Positions 1 through 10,495 of a stretch of 64,000 bases of DNA are shown piece by piece. The stretch spans positions 20,856,282 to 20,920,281 of the forward strand of contig OX419339.1 of assembly GCA_948470475.1 (NCBI GenBank), given 5' to 3'. A model generated the notes under the pieces. The model saw only the letters and a program-made list of their open reading frames with translations. It had not been told where the DNA came from and ran no database searches. The translations under genes and the position numbers were made by a program. The DNA comes from Galaxea fascicularis (lineage: Eukaryota > Cnidaria > Anthozoa > Scleractinia > Euphylliidae). Each line of letters begins with the position of its first letter. Position 1 is the stretch's first letter.

Positions 1-109
1 CACAGTAAGTCTGTAAGACTGAAACGAACTCAACGTCCAAGCCTATTTGTAATTAAATTTGGATCAAGCCCTGGCTGTCATAGATGCTGTAACGTTGGTT
101 GTGAGATTT

Positions 110-948
110 TTACACCAAGAGTGAGAATGATTGTGTTTCATTGACTACTAAATGGCTTGTACTGTGTGCTACAGCATCATAGTGATCCACACCTGTATGA
201 TCAAATGCAATAAAGATTGTTAGACACTGAAAAGTTTCCCTTGGAGTAACTGGGACAACTGACATACTTTCCATTTGTGTGATTACTACAATATTGGAAG
301 ATTGAGTAAATTTGCCATTGCAAGTGCCATGCAATTGCCTAACTCTGATGCAAAATGACCATCATTAAAAATAAAGATGCTTCATGGTCTAACAATAATT
401 TATCCAACACCAAGGAAGGGCTGGTAATCCTCTGGGTGAGAAATCCACTCATGTACTATTAATTCTCGCAGCTTATTGCTCATTTCATTTGTGTCTTTGC
501 AGTTCATTACTCTAAGTGACTGCAGACGGCTGACTAAATCATGTGATATTGCTTTATTTGGAATAATGCTATTGACTATTGCATATGCAATAGCCACGAA
601 GAAACAGTTACCATTTAGTGGAACATTAACACAGACCATGTTGAAATTTGATAGAACATTATCAAGTGCAGAAGACTTTTTGTTGCTAACTAAACCAGAG
701 TGGAAGAGTGTCAAGCTACTTTTTGTAAAGAAGAAAAAGTTTAGATTAAATCTTGCATACTGGTCAAGTGACTGAATTTGTTCACAAAGCTCTGCCATAC
801 ACTTTGCTGACTTCATAACTTTATGCTGCTCCTGTTTGCTCAAATTGAAAAAGGGTGGTGGTGAGATAGTTTCAGAAACTCTAGGTTCATCTTCATCTGA
901 GAATATGATTGATGACACGCCATCTAAAAAGTCATTTAATTGTTCCAC
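110..948 (-). pseudogene. OTU-family cysteine protease-like domain (transposon-borne, frameshifted)
   Basis: The minus strand reads LNGNCFF (coded by 948-400), which matches the catalytic-cysteine box of OTU deubiquitinase-like proteases (usually DGNCLFRA). After a stop near 400, another frame (334-110) continues with a stretch ending GVDHYDAV, which fits the C-terminal catalytic histidine region of the same fold. The domain is therefore split by at least one frameshift or stop. It lies directly downstream of the DDE transposase remnant on the same strand, and the frame can be followed upstream toward about 1020 without an ATG, so it was probably the C-terminal part of one long transposon protein. 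OTU domains do occur in eukaryotic transposon proteins. Its activity is not evident from sequence, and the first 110 bp may hold the rest of the element. Confidence 0.6.
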
Positions 949-1039
949 AATTTCTCCCTGAGTGTTGTCTTGTCCACGGTCATTACAATATGAAGATAAG
1001 TTAAAGTCTCCAGTTTTTGTAGAACCACATCTTGATCAG

Positions 1040-2083
1040 TTATAATTCCAAAATGATGATTACCAGATCCATCTTGATTGCTTTCCAAATGCTCAATGAT
1101 TCAATCGGTGGAGTCACCCTTATTTTTCTTTGGTCTTCAGTTGCTGTTATTTTCTTTCCGTTCCATACATAAAAGAAGATGCCAAGAAGTGCTAATGCAA
1201 ATTGGATTCCAATTCTTGACTTCCTCAGAGTTTTGTTAAGAACTTTATAAATTCCTTCATTTTGACTGGTACCTCCAGAAGGTGGAATACCTGACAAACA
1301 ACCCTTTCAGACATGAACTAATAATTTTTCAATTTCATTGATAGCACTCCAGCAGATAACCTTTGTTCCTTCATATTCTACGGATTTCCACTGTATAAGA
1401 AAGTTATCAATGTTTTTCTCAATAATACTCGCTGATGGAGTTGACTTTGATCTTTTCATTCCATAATCTGTTGGGTCTCTCAGAATCAATTTAAAGTCAT
1501 GCAGCATTTGTGTACGCAGTTTCTGAAGTGGCCCACTGCCACCCGTCTTTGGTATTTTTGTCACTACTTTCTGTTTTGCATGAAAAGGATCAAGCTTTAT
1601 AGACACCTCATCAAAAACATAATTCAGTTTATGCCTCCACTGGCAACAGCTGTCAATATAGAAATGGTTAATAATACAACCTTTAAAGACAAGTCTGTCT
1701 TTAAAACCGGTCAATGAATCTTTAACTTTATCAAAAGCTGTTCCCTTGCAAAGTTTCCAGGATAAACCTATGCCGATTTCGTTCATAACTAAGAATAAAC
1801 TGTCATACAGCTGTATCCACTTTCCTTCACACGAAAAGCCAATGTTTGCAGACACTATAAATGTATGATCAGCACTTAATGAAGAAGCTCTCATCTGACA
1901 CATTCTTCTGTGGTACAAATGTTCTTTTTCAAAGTATTCCATAATATAACAGCATGTTGAAAGTTTTCCTCCAACCCTGATGCCTTTCGGTGAAAAACTT
2001 AGAAATGCTTCTGGGATTTCGTTCTTCTCTCTTTCGTACACCATACTCGTCAAGCAGACTTTAATGTCAAAGGACTTGGACAT
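1040..2083 (-). pseudogene. DDE-type transposase remnant, in-frame TGA
   Basis: Two minus-strand open stretches (2083-1310 and 1306-1040) are in one frame, separated only by a TGA at 1307-1309. Visible candidate catalytic blocks are SADHTF, then YIDSCCQWR followed by LDPFHAKQ, then GGTSQNEG near the C-terminus, giving a D, D, E order. The spacing resembles transposases that are abundant in cnidarian genomes, but I cannot name the superfamily safely. A stop lies just upstream of the ATG at 2083, so either that ATG or a splice acceptor begins this part. Downstream, the frame shifts near 1040 and runs toward the OTU-like region. Not functional as it stands. Confidence 0.6.
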
Positions 2084-2111
2084 CGGAAATTGTCATTCCC
2101 GCGCTTATGTG

Positions 2112-2932
2112 CAGGACGTAACATGTCGATCAAAGTCGATCATCGAAAACGTAGTCGATAAGTCGATAGTACTCGATAGTTGTCGATAATTGTCAATCGA
2201 CAAATTAAATTTGTCGATAAAAGTCGATAATCACAAGATTTTTAAAACTGATTATCGATTTTATCGACAAAAATACAGACAAATGTAACGAAATTCAAGT
2301 AACCAAACCAATAATAGCTCGAACGACTTTTTTGGTGAAAGTGTAAACAGCTCTGTATGGCAATAAAGCTAAATAAAAACCTGAACAACCAAGTGGTCTG
2401 TTATTCATTATAGAATAGAATGTTTAAATTACCTCGAGAAATGATCGATTAACAGTTTCAGTTCCCAGGGTCTCTCTAGGCGGGAGAGATGAGAGATCCT
2501 GTTTCTTAGGGGGGACAGAACGTATTTCAGAGATTCCATATGAAATCATTTGCTTAATAAAAAACTTTTGCTGGAAGAAAAGGGTACTTTCTCTGTGGTT
2601 ATTCAGGTTTATACGAGCTTACAATTACAGTGTAAAAGCGGTAAAATGAAGTCTTGGTAGCCAATGCTGCTTTATTGATCTTTGCTCGGCAACTGTACTC
2701 TTTTTTCCCGCCATACATCGTTTTTTGTATTTCCGATACCTGTCGATTAAAATCGATCGAAATCGATCAAACTCGATCAAAATCAATCATAATCGAACAA
2801 AGTCGATAATCACAAGAAATTGTGTGATCGACTTTTATCGATTTCCGATATTTGTCGATTGATTAATATCGACAACGATCGACAACGATCGAATTTTATC
2901 GACTATCGGAATTATCGACATGTTACGTCCTG
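2112..2932. mobile_element. hAT-like non-autonomous DNA element with TCGAT-rich ends
   Basis: Perfect 19-bp terminal inverted repeats CAGGACGTAACATGTCGAT (2112-2130 and complement at 2914-2932) are flanked by the direct repeat TTATGTG (2105-2111 and 2933-2939). If a base shared with the end is assigned differently, the duplication becomes 8 bp (TTATGTGC). CAGG-type ends with a 7-8 bp duplication fit the hAT superfamily. Both subterminal regions are packed with GTCGAT/TCGATAA-type motifs (about 2120-2260 and 2735-2910), possible transposase binding sites. No transposase ORF is present. Confidence 0.8.
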
Positions 2933-3128
2933 TTATGTGCGAGGTGAAAAACCGGAACAACTCTCTTGTGACTCAAATCTTGTGAAATAAAAGAAATGGC
3001 GACTGAAAACCAGCTCTCAACTGACATAAAATGCTTTGATCGTGACTAAGAATTTGGTACTTACTTCGACACAGGTAGACTCGTCCAACGAGCTGCACAT
3101 CGTTTTTTAGGCCATACCGAAGACGTGG

Positions 3129-3488
3129 CTAGTCGTAGTCCTTACTACCATCTTTCCAACGAATGGGGTTGAGAGTCTCTTGAGTATTTGTCTTATCGCA
3201 TGACGGAAAGAGAAGGACTAGCTCTGGAAAATGTAACAGCGGATCCCACAACAAGACATCCGGTTCCAGAAAAACAGTGAGGGAATCACCAACCGCATTC
3301 TTGACACGCGTTCCACGGGGAATAGGCCCACTTGAGAAGCAGATGACTTGTCCGTTGCTGTTTTCAATGACAAGTCGAATAAATTCTTTTGTTTCCTTAT
3401 TTACCTTAACTAAAGAACTCCGAGGCGTAAGACAAACCAAGAAAAACAGTAAAAACCATAACTTTAGTACTTTGGCCGTGACCGCCAT
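3129..3488 (-). CDS. Putative secreted-protein first exon, unknown family
   Basis: A 119-codon frame starts at ATG 3488 with a basic residue, a leucine/phenylalanine-rich core (LWFLLFFLVCL) and small residues, a convincing signal peptide. The mature part contains two cysteines and no motif I recognise. GTAGTAAG near 3145 could be a splice donor, in which case the terminal residues before the stop at 3129 are intronic, and a further short exon may lie near 3060-3095 before a GTAAGT. The hAT-like element sits about 200 bp downstream. Whether this is a live gene is uncertain. Confidence 0.4.
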   Translation of the reverse strand: MAVTAKVLKLWFLLFFLVCLTPRSSLVKVNKETKEFIRLVIENSNGQVICFSSGPIPRGTRVKNAVGDSLTVFLEPDVLLWDPLLHFPELVLLFPSCDKTNTQETLNPIRWKDGSKDYD

Positions 3489-3559
3489 GTTTTCTACCGG
3501 AACTCTTTACCAGGGCTAACAGAGAGACCTCTTCCCCGGGCTGATTTCCTCCAGTTCTA

Positions 3560-3808
3560 CCAGTCCAGTAATCTACCGATCCATCGAGATCTAACAATCC
3601 ATCAATCTACTGATTCATTGATCTACCAATCCAGCGATCTATCGATCCATCAATTTACTGATGCATTGATCTACCGATCCATTGATCTACTGTTCCATCG
3701 ATCTATCGATCCATTCATCAACCAATCCATCGATCTACTGTTCCATCTATTTACAGTTCCATCAATCTACTGATCCATTGATCTAATGATCCATTGATTT
3801 ACCATTGT
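3560..3808. repeat. 16-bp minisatellite (CCATYGATCTACYGWT type)
   Basis: About 15 degenerate 16-bp units such as CCATCGATCTACTGTT follow each other with little spacing, immediately upstream of the putative secreted-protein exon on its strand. Confidence 0.8.
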
Positions 3809-4597
3809 CTGACGCAGATCGTTTCACTTCTATAACCTTTATCGTGACGTCAGTTGTGAGGTTTTTACACCGAGGATAAGTCCAAAATTTAGTGATGTTT
3901 GTGACTCATGGGCACGATTCCCGCCGACTAAATACCCTGCAGTTTGAACTTTCAGTCAAAATTCCATGAAAAGTGACCATGTTACCCTCCTTGAAAAATA
4001 CTGCTTTACAATCGCTTGCACGGAGTTCAATGGTCTTGATATGGTAGCCTATTGACTTAAGATAAGCAAGCAAACATAATTTGTGTTTCGTGTTCGGACA
4101 CGGTTTTCGCTCAGGCTAAATACCCGACACTCTGAATGTCGTGTTCCCGAACCAAGTCCTTGCGGGAAGTATTGATCCGGAGTTCGCCGAGTTCAACCAC
4201 ACACTCCAGATCTGATTTTAACCACTGATTTATTCCACTGAAGCATGCAGTGAAAACTACAAAATTACAAAATTACGCGTTACGCAACGAAATAGCTACA
4301 AACAGGGGAATCTATACGAATCTATCAACAAACGAAATATGAGCGACAAAAGATGAGCTTAAGGTAACTTACGTTATAATTCCTGCTGGTTGTGCGAAAG
4401 ACAAAAAGATTTCTCCAACTCCTAAATTTCTCCTAAAGTGTCGAGCGCGTGTCTCCTGAAAATCTCCCTAAGATCGATCCGGTTACAAAGGTTATGAAAG
4501 GATTGGGTTACGGAGTTACGAAAGATATAGCGATAATTAACTTAATCACACAATAAAATTACATGCGTAACGCAAGTGTAATACATGGTTCGTGACA
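3809..4597. other. Intergenic, nothing recognised
   Basis: No credible ORF, RNA gene or repeat structure was seen in this stretch. Confidence 0.5.
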
Positions 4598-5225
4598 CTG
4601 AAAATTCGCCCGGATTTCCACAAAAATGCAGTCTTTAAATCCTTAACAGTACTTAAACCCCGAAAATGACCCTTAGATCTTTCGGCACGCGAGACCAACA
4701 AGTTTTGAGTAATTTCTAAATAATTTACTGGCACAGGTTGATACACTGCAAACAGATGTGCGTGACAATTCTCCAACGTCAGGCGTAACAAACGTCAAGT
4801 ATCACGCTATACCGGTTTGACCCTTCTGCGAAAAATTGATGGAAAATAACGATTTCATTCAATACATCAAGGGAATTACCTTCTCTTGAAAAGCTGATTT
4901 TCTTCATTTTAACTTCTGAAGTAGATTGTTAAGGCGACTGAAAATCTGAGACAGAACTAAGTCAACCAACACGTGAAGATATTTCCCGTCAATTTTCCGT
5001 AGAAAGGTCAAACTACTATTGTGTGATAGTTGACGATTGTCACGCCTGACATTGGAGAATTGTCACGCACATCTGTTTGCAGTCTATCTGCGCTAGTAAA
5101 TCATTTAGAAATTACACAAGACTTGTTGATTTCGCGTGCCGGAAAATCTAAGGGACATCTTCAGAGTTTAAGTACTGTTAAGGATTAAAAACTACATTTT
5201 CGTGGAAATCCGGGCGAATTTTCAG
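4598..5225. mobile_element. Fold-back element with ~205-bp arms
   Basis: Arms at about 4598-4804 and 5019-5225 are inverted copies with scattered mismatches. The outer ends read CTGAAAATTCGCCCGGATTT and its complement, and the inner ends are near GTCAAGTATCAC. A spacer of about 215 bp carries no ORF. A target duplication was not clear. Confidence 0.75.
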
Positions 5226-5384
5226 ACTCCACAAAATCCCTTCAAATTGGTCCGAAAACTACATAGAACACAGAGTACCACAAAGGAGTTAAGGTAAGGG
5301 GAGTGGTCAAAACTATTTCACAACCTCGGGACCCACCATATTGAATAAAGGTGCCTGCCTCTGCTTATACCCCCCCACCCTTGT

Positions 5385-6000
5385 AACGAGACTCTTCCTT
5401 TCCTTTATAGCCCCCCTACCTTGAATGACCCATGGTGCCCTCTATAGCCCCCCTCCCCTTAATTAGAGACCCATGGTGTCTCCTATAGCCCCACCTCCCC
5501 TTACTTGGAGACCTATGGTGTCTCCTATAGCCCCCCTCCCTTTAAATGGAGACCCATGGTGTCTACTATAGCCCCACCTCTCCCTTACTTGGAGACCTAT
5601 GGTGTCTCCTATAGCCCCCCCTCCCTTTAAATGGAGACACATGGTGTCTCCTATAGCCCCACCTCCCCTTACTTGGAGACACATGGTGTCTCCTATAGCC
5701 CCACCTCCCCTTAAATAGAGACACATGGTGTCTCCTATAGCCCCACCTCCCCTTACTTGGAGACCTATGGTGTTTCCTATAGCCCCCTCCCTTTAAATGG
5801 AGACCCATGGTGTCTACTAAAGCCCCTCCTCCCATAAATTGGAAACCCATGGTGTCTCCTATACCCCCACCTCCCCTTACTTGGAGACCCATGGTGTCTC
5901 CTATACCCCCACCTCCCCTTAATTGGAGGCCCATGGTGCCCTTTATAGCCCCGCTCCCCTTAAATGGAGATCCATGGTGTCTCCTATAGCCCCCCCCCCT
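5385..6000. repeat. 41-43 bp minisatellite with palindromic core
   Basis: About 14 units each contain a near-palindrome of the form GAGACACATGGTGTCTC followed by TATAGCCCC and a CCTCCCCTT tract. Because the period is close to 42 bp the repeat stays open in several frames, producing glycine- or proline-rich spurious ORFs. Confidence 0.9.
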
Positions 6001-6109
6001 CTTCTCCCCCTCCTACACCGCTTGTCACATTGTTTATTTGTCACAAAATTGCGTTTTATGCATACTTCACTTGGTTAACAGAAGAAGATTAATAGGAAAA
6101 CGAAATTTT

Positions 6110-6380
6110 CATTTTTGAGATTCTTTGTTTCTTTGCAAGCGCTGGACTTGACATCTAAAAATCATTTCAGGATGGCTTGACCTTTCCTAATCGACATACG
6201 ATGGTTTGGATTAGCCAGGATTCTTTGATTCGACAATTTTTAGAATCTCGCACTGCCGGCTATTTAGTGTTTTGGCCGGCAGTCGACCTGAAAAAAATTA
6301 GAATCTCGCACTGCCGGCTATTTAGTGTTTTGGCCGGCAGTCGACCTGAAAAAAATTTTAAGTGTCACAAATTACGGTTC
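6110..6380. repeat. Dispersed repeat fragment with a 58-bp tandem duplication
   Basis: The segment is related to the inverted arms found near 19690-19860 and 25655-25790. A 58-bp block beginning AGAATCTCGCACTGCCGGC (6242 and 6300) is present twice in tandem. Confidence 0.6.
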
Positions 6381-6479
6381 CTACGATAAGCCCAGCAAAA
6401 AGCAAGCGCTGGACTTGAATCTAGTTCCTGAAACGTTCGGAGCCCACACAGAAGACTGACACAAATTTGTAGAAATTAT

Positions 6480-6485
6480 TTTATT
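6480..6485 (-). promoter_or_regulatory. Poly(A) signal for the SAP-like ORF
   Basis: AATAAA on the minus strand lies about 95 bp after the stop codon of the minus-strand ORF ending at 6578. Confidence 0.4.
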
Positions 6486-6577
6486 CTCTTGCATATTTGC
6501 ATCTTGCTCGCTAAGTTCCTATTTAGAAGAATGTGTAAGAGTGTTAATGACAGAGGAGAGCAGCAAAAAATCCTCAG

Positions 6578-7153
6578 TCAGTCGAGTATTGCTCGTATAG
6601 TTATGTCTTGGGAATCGGTTCCTTTATTTGGTTTAGACGGCAGCCACTTCTGTTGTTGAGCTCTTGCAAGCCGCTCTTTGAGGTTTTTAATAGTTCCACT
6701 AGTTGGTAGGGAATGGAGGTCTCTCAATTCGTTCTCGGCCACAGCACGTCGATCCATTGTCTCTATCTCTTTACCTACTACGACATGACATTCACTGGAA
6801 TGTTCCATGATTCTGGAAAGCAGGTCATACTTAACCCCAGTCGTTCTCCATGGACAGCCTTCTTCGCCACAGTCTGTCAGTGTCTCTGTTAATCTTGTTA
6901 CTGTTTCATTGTGAAGTTTATCGGGAGATAATTCGTCCCTCAGGGAAATAAGGATCTTCCGTCTTTCCTTTGCTTTTTCCTTTTCTGACAGTTTTCTAAT
7001 TTCCTCTTGGAAACCCTCTCTGGGACAGGGAAACACAAATTGAAAATCAAGCGTATCCTTTTCCGTAAAACCATGCCTGTTCGTAAATATAACCTCGCCG
7101 AGAGCCTTTGACGGCAAAAAGTAGTCCATTTCTCGATAACTCCCTTCATCCAC
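6578..7153 (-). CDS. SAP-like domain protein (uncharacterised)
   Basis: A 191-codon frame starts at ATG 7153. The C-terminal part reads LRDLHSLPTSGTIKNLKERL, resembling the DNA-binding SAP motif (helix, LPTSG turn, KxxLxxRL helix). The middle has a CGEEGCPW segment with an H/C pair further on (EHSSECH) that could bind metal. The N-terminal half is charged and partly helical. A canonical poly(A) signal lies just downstream. It could be the last exon of a longer gene or a transposon accessory gene. Function unknown. Confidence 0.45.
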   Translation of the reverse strand: MDEGSYREMDYFLPSKALGEVIFTNRHGFTEKDTLDFQFVFPCPREGFQEEIRKLSEKEKAKERRKILISLRDELSPDKLHNETVTRLTETLTDCGEEGCPWRTTGVKYDLLSRIMEHSSECHVVVGKEIETMDRRAVAENELRDLHSLPTSGTIKNLKERLARAQQQKWLPSKPNKGTDSQDITIRAILD

Positions 7154-7159
7154 CGGGAT

Positions 7160-8052
7160 TACCGTAAAAAGGTTGAGACTAGTAAGTTTGGTTCACAGTA
7201 TCTTAAAGATACTATAGAAAAGTAATAAAGGAACAATATGCCAAAGTCTCAGGGCTGTGCGATATCCCGTACTCGAGTTATTCGGTAAAATGTAGCACTC
7301 AAAATTATAAATCAGTTCAGTATTTGTTGTCCCTCTGGGGGGCACAAATATGACGGCCGGAAACGAGTAAAAACATCTGGAAGTTACGTTAACTTCTTCT
7401 CGCTGTTGAGCTTGCAAATATTCACATCGACGCTTCTCTTGTCATGTTGGCTTTTCAGACCTCAAAAACACACAGTGAATCGACGTTTTCATGCACATAT
7501 GACATGCTTGTGAGCGGCCATCTTTGTCGCGCACTGTGAAAAAAGTAAAAAATTCAAGCTGCTCTGTCTTCAAAACAAAGCATGCTACCGAGCTGAAAAC
7601 ATGCAAGCAGATACATTGTAAAATGTCTTTAACGTGACGAAGATAAAAATGCTGTTTACTCTTGAATTTTAGTTTTTATGACGTCACGTGAAAACCAAAA
7701 GCCTCATATTCTTCAAAAGCCTCTGCTGTTTTAGATACGTAGGGTATCTAAATATCATTACTCCCAGTGGTCCGTTGATCTTTTTCCACGATTGCTAAAA
7801 AGAAAACGATTGCCGCATTGTTATGGATCGATTATAGTTTCAATCTTTCCCCAAACACTGGTCGGTAATTTTCCTTACATGTAAAAGTGATGTTCCCTTC
7901 TTGTCATCTCTACTCAAACAAAGCAACCCCTGGAGCTAGAACGCCGCCTGACACTCTAGACTGACAGTGACCAGTAACACGAAAACAACACAACCAAGCA
8001 GTTGATCGCACGGTATCAGCTCGATCCACTTCACCGATCGATCGAGGAAAAC
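7160..8052. other. Intergenic; one weak minus ORF
   Basis: A 74-codon minus frame (7417-7193) ends in a hydrophobic segment and might be an upstream exon of the SAP-like gene, but I saw no good splice sites. Nothing else is recognised. Confidence 0.35.
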
Positions 8053-8306
8053 ATGGCCTCTTCTCCAGAATTTAAATGCAATCACTGTCACCGTTTAACC
8101 GGGGAAACAACGTGTCCGTTGTGTGGCAGTGTACATGCAGGAAAAGGAAAGGGATTCAGCTTGTGCAGGATGCACTTAGGTGGCCCTCTGCTCGAGAAAA
8201 GGCTGTGAAGTCCGAAATACCGAATCAACTCACGAGTCTCGTTAAGAATTGTCCCCAATGGAAAGAAAGAATTGTGGCGCTAGTTACTAAGTATAACAAC
8301 TGCTAA
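8053..8306 (+). pseudogene. Zinc-ribbon mini-protein, frameshifted paralogue
   Basis: ATG 8053 opens MASSPEF followed by CNHCHRLTGETTCPLCG, a C-x2-C-x8-C-x2-C zinc ribbon. After this the reading frame must shift to continue with CRKRKGIQLVQDALRWPS and IPNQLTSLVKN, which aligns with the intact copy at 14900-15112. The two copies differ by a small indel just after the last cysteine. Flanking DNA of the two copies looks unrelated, so similarity is limited to the coding part. Confidence 0.6.
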
Positions 8307-8309
8307 CAA

Positions 8310-8713
8310 CCGGCACTTCACTTACAAAGAAATGGAGACGGAGATCACAGAGAGAGATTTTAAGAACAGTTTGGAGGATGCTGAACGCCGCGACATTTCT
8401 AGATCAAGAAAATTTTGATCAAATCTAAAGTATACTCCCGTGTAAATACTCAGCTGAGAGAAAACTCGACTGAAAACTTCCACGCGCTGGCGTGCGTTGG
8501 TCTGGCTCAGTGGACACTAGGGAAATCAGGCTGTCTAAATATGCAAAGCGTCGGATTTTTTTGCTTCCTAATGTATTATGTTAATAAGAGGGAAATTTCT
8601 AACAAATGTATTAGGTTAAAGCTTTAATACAGCATCTTACAACAGATTTTAGGATAACGTATGTGGGATGAGATTTCACAAGCTTTAAAATACAAAAGAA
8701 CATTTTCACCGCC
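8310..8713. other. Spacer, nothing recognised
   Basis: No supported gene or repeat. It ends at the target duplication AAAATC (8714-8719) of the large transposon. Confidence 0.5.
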
Positions 8714-8719
8714 AAAATC

Positions 8720-9394
8720 TATGGTGTTCAATCCATGCCAAAAATCAACTTTGGTACTCAACATTCAACTCTGTCACTCAACATCCAACTCGAGCAGTCA
8801 ACATTCAACTCCTGTTATTCAACATTCAACTCTGTCACTCAACATCCAACTCGAGCAGTCAACATTCAACTCCTGAGGCCTTCCAAGGGGTTTGAGCGAC
8901 AAGCGACATTGCGTCAAAATGTGGCGACAATTTGTTACCAAAGTACCGACAGCCGACAGAAGTTGACACGAAAGAAGCGACAATTTGCGAAAACGACAAT
9001 CCATTTTTCGACAGCGACAATTTCCTCCGCTGGTCAGGCGACAAAGGTACACAAAAGGATGCGACAAGGCGACAAGACTACCCCCCTTGGAAGGCCTCAC
9101 TCCTGTTATTCAACATTCAACTTGAGCACGCAGCACGTTACTTGAGCAACCAACTTTTAATTTGAGTAATTGTACAAAAACGTGACAACAAACTTTCTCC
9201 AAGTTAGTTTCGAAAATGTATGCGTACAAGTTCATTTTCCGCAATTTGATATACGGCGGTGTAATGTTGACTTCGCGCATCCAACTTGCAAGTTGAGCTC
9301 TACACAATCAACGCCGTTGCAAAATGTTGACATCGTTTTGCGGGCGGCGTTCAATGTCTGGCAAAAATGATCAAATATCATTTGGTCACGCAAC
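8720..9394 (+). repeat. Left inverted arm of the large transposon
   Basis: It contains two units of a 61-bp tandem repeat built on CAACATTCAACT and CAACATCCAACT motifs (from 8759 and 8820), then a 224-bp MITE, then unique arm sequence ending TTTGGTCACGCAAC. Its complement is at 13660-14104. Confidence 0.9.
8875..9098. mobile_element. 224-bp MITE with GAGGCCTTCCAAGGGG ends
   Basis: 16-bp inverted ends GAGGCCTTCCAAGGGG are flanked by direct repeats ACTCCT (8869-8874 and 9099-9104). The right arm of the host transposon is the matching empty site with ACTCCT once, which confirms the boundaries. The interior repeats GCGACAA many times and has no ORF. Confidence 0.9.
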
Positions 9395-9422
9395 GTCCCC
9401 AATGCTGTTAGGTTTTATTACA

Positions 9423-9785
9423 ATGGCGGACTTAAGCAGTGTTGTGGTGGCCATCAATGATCTGGTCATTAGAATCGAAAGATTAGAAAATACTTGCCAA
9501 ATTGGAGGAATAGCTTTACGATTAGACTACATCACTAGGATGCTAGTCAACCTCGATGTGCCAGACGACATCGTGAATACAATGAGCTGTTTATACCAGA
9601 ACCTTGTGGCCATCGAGGAAAACCAAAGAGCACAACCTGACCAAGGTTATCAGGCCCAGTCTAATCGAACAGGGACTCGCGGACGACCTTCGTTTCAAAT
9701 ATCACGAGAACAGTTGTCCTTTTTGTTGGAACAAGGCTTTAAGGTACCTGAAATCAGGTTAAAGATCACGACAGACCTGCTCTGA
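9423..9785 (+). pseudogene. Integrase-type (IS3EU-like) transposase N-terminal remnant
   Basis: From ATG 9423 the frame encodes 120 residues: a helical N-terminus with hydrophobic heptads, then RGRPSFQISREQLSFLLEQG and FKVPEI. RGRPxxxIxxEQLxFLxxxGF is the start of the helix-turn-helix region of a transposase family common in fish and cnidarians, which continues with an integrase catalytic core. After FKVPEI the frame is lost. A short piece reading VSLRLRR just after the stop may be a degraded continuation. The catalytic core is missing, so the copy is not autonomous. Confidence 0.65.
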
Positions 9786-9829
9786 CCTCCCAACGTGTCT
9801 TTGCGGTTGCGACGCTGTAACATGTGCCT

Positions 9830-10069
9830 TCAAAGTTTAGCTCTAACGAGCATGTCCTTTAGTGATTTCCCTCTTCTGTATGATATGATAGGAGGTGTTT
9901 TGAAAATGTTTCTCAGCATTGGCTGATTTTGTATTAAACTCCATTCTTGCATCAAGAGTTGTTTAAGGTTTTTTACTGCTGGATGATATGTTGTGACAAA
10001 TGGTATTATTCTCTCGTGAGTCTTTTTTGTTTGCTTTGTTAATGCCGATCGCCTTCCGGAAAATTTAAC
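9830..10069 (-). pseudogene. Penelope-like element RT, C-terminal (thumb) part
   Basis: The minus frame reads LSEVKFSGRRSALTKQ, then RIIPFVTTYHPAV, NQPMLRNIF and finally SLKDMLVRAKL. The last two blocks are typical of the region after the palm in Penelope-like reverse transcriptases. No GIY-YIG endonuclease follows. Its N-terminal partner is at 12929-13620. The two parts become continuous if element A (10079-12919) and one copy of its 9-bp duplication are removed. Confidence 0.75.
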
Positions 10070-10193
10070 TTCAGACAGCAGGCGGTGTTGGACACGACTC
10101 TCAAAGCATGCCGGGAGAAATTTCCGACGGCTCTCATTTTCGCCTGATCGCCGGACGGTAAACAACTCCGTCGAGGGAGAAGATAGTCAAGAT

Positions 10194-10495
10194 ATGAGGA
10201 CTGCTTCCCATGCTCAAAGAAATCTCCGAAGATGTACACATTAAATCGTTCGCGGGGAAAGTAGCAGCTATAAATGCTTACTGCTGGATGCATAATGGGA
10301 GTATATACTGCATGGAACAACTCGGGCAAACCGCACTTAATTTCGATCGTATTTACTGCATGGAACAACTCGCACTTAATTTCGATCGGTACTTTCTTCT
10401 TATTTGGAGTCTTATTGCTGACCAAAAAGATACGCGCTATCGTGGTGTTTGATGGATTTTCGTCGAACACAAAAAGAGGAATCCACAAGGAAAAG
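10194..10495 (+). pseudogene. XPG N-terminal domain (FEN1/EXO1-like) of element A
   Basis: The first part reads GLLPMLKEISEDVHIKSF and then GKVAAINAYCWMHNG, matching the start of EXO1/FEN1 flap nucleases (MGIxGLL..., VAVDxYCWLHKG). The metal-binding Asp of VAxD is Asn here. A segment containing YCMEQL and ALNFDR is tandemly duplicated. After a frameshift near 10395 the frame continues IRAIVVFDGFSSNTKR, the second conserved XPG-N block with its Asp, and ends at a good splice donor AAAAG/GTGAGA (10495/10496). The initiator region has lost a few codons. The XPG I-domain was not found. Inactive copy. Confidence 0.75.

Noticed and set aside
5463..5934. Glycine- or proline-rich ORFs in the 42-bp repeat
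   Set aside because: They arise because the repeat period is divisible by three; no start context or domain.
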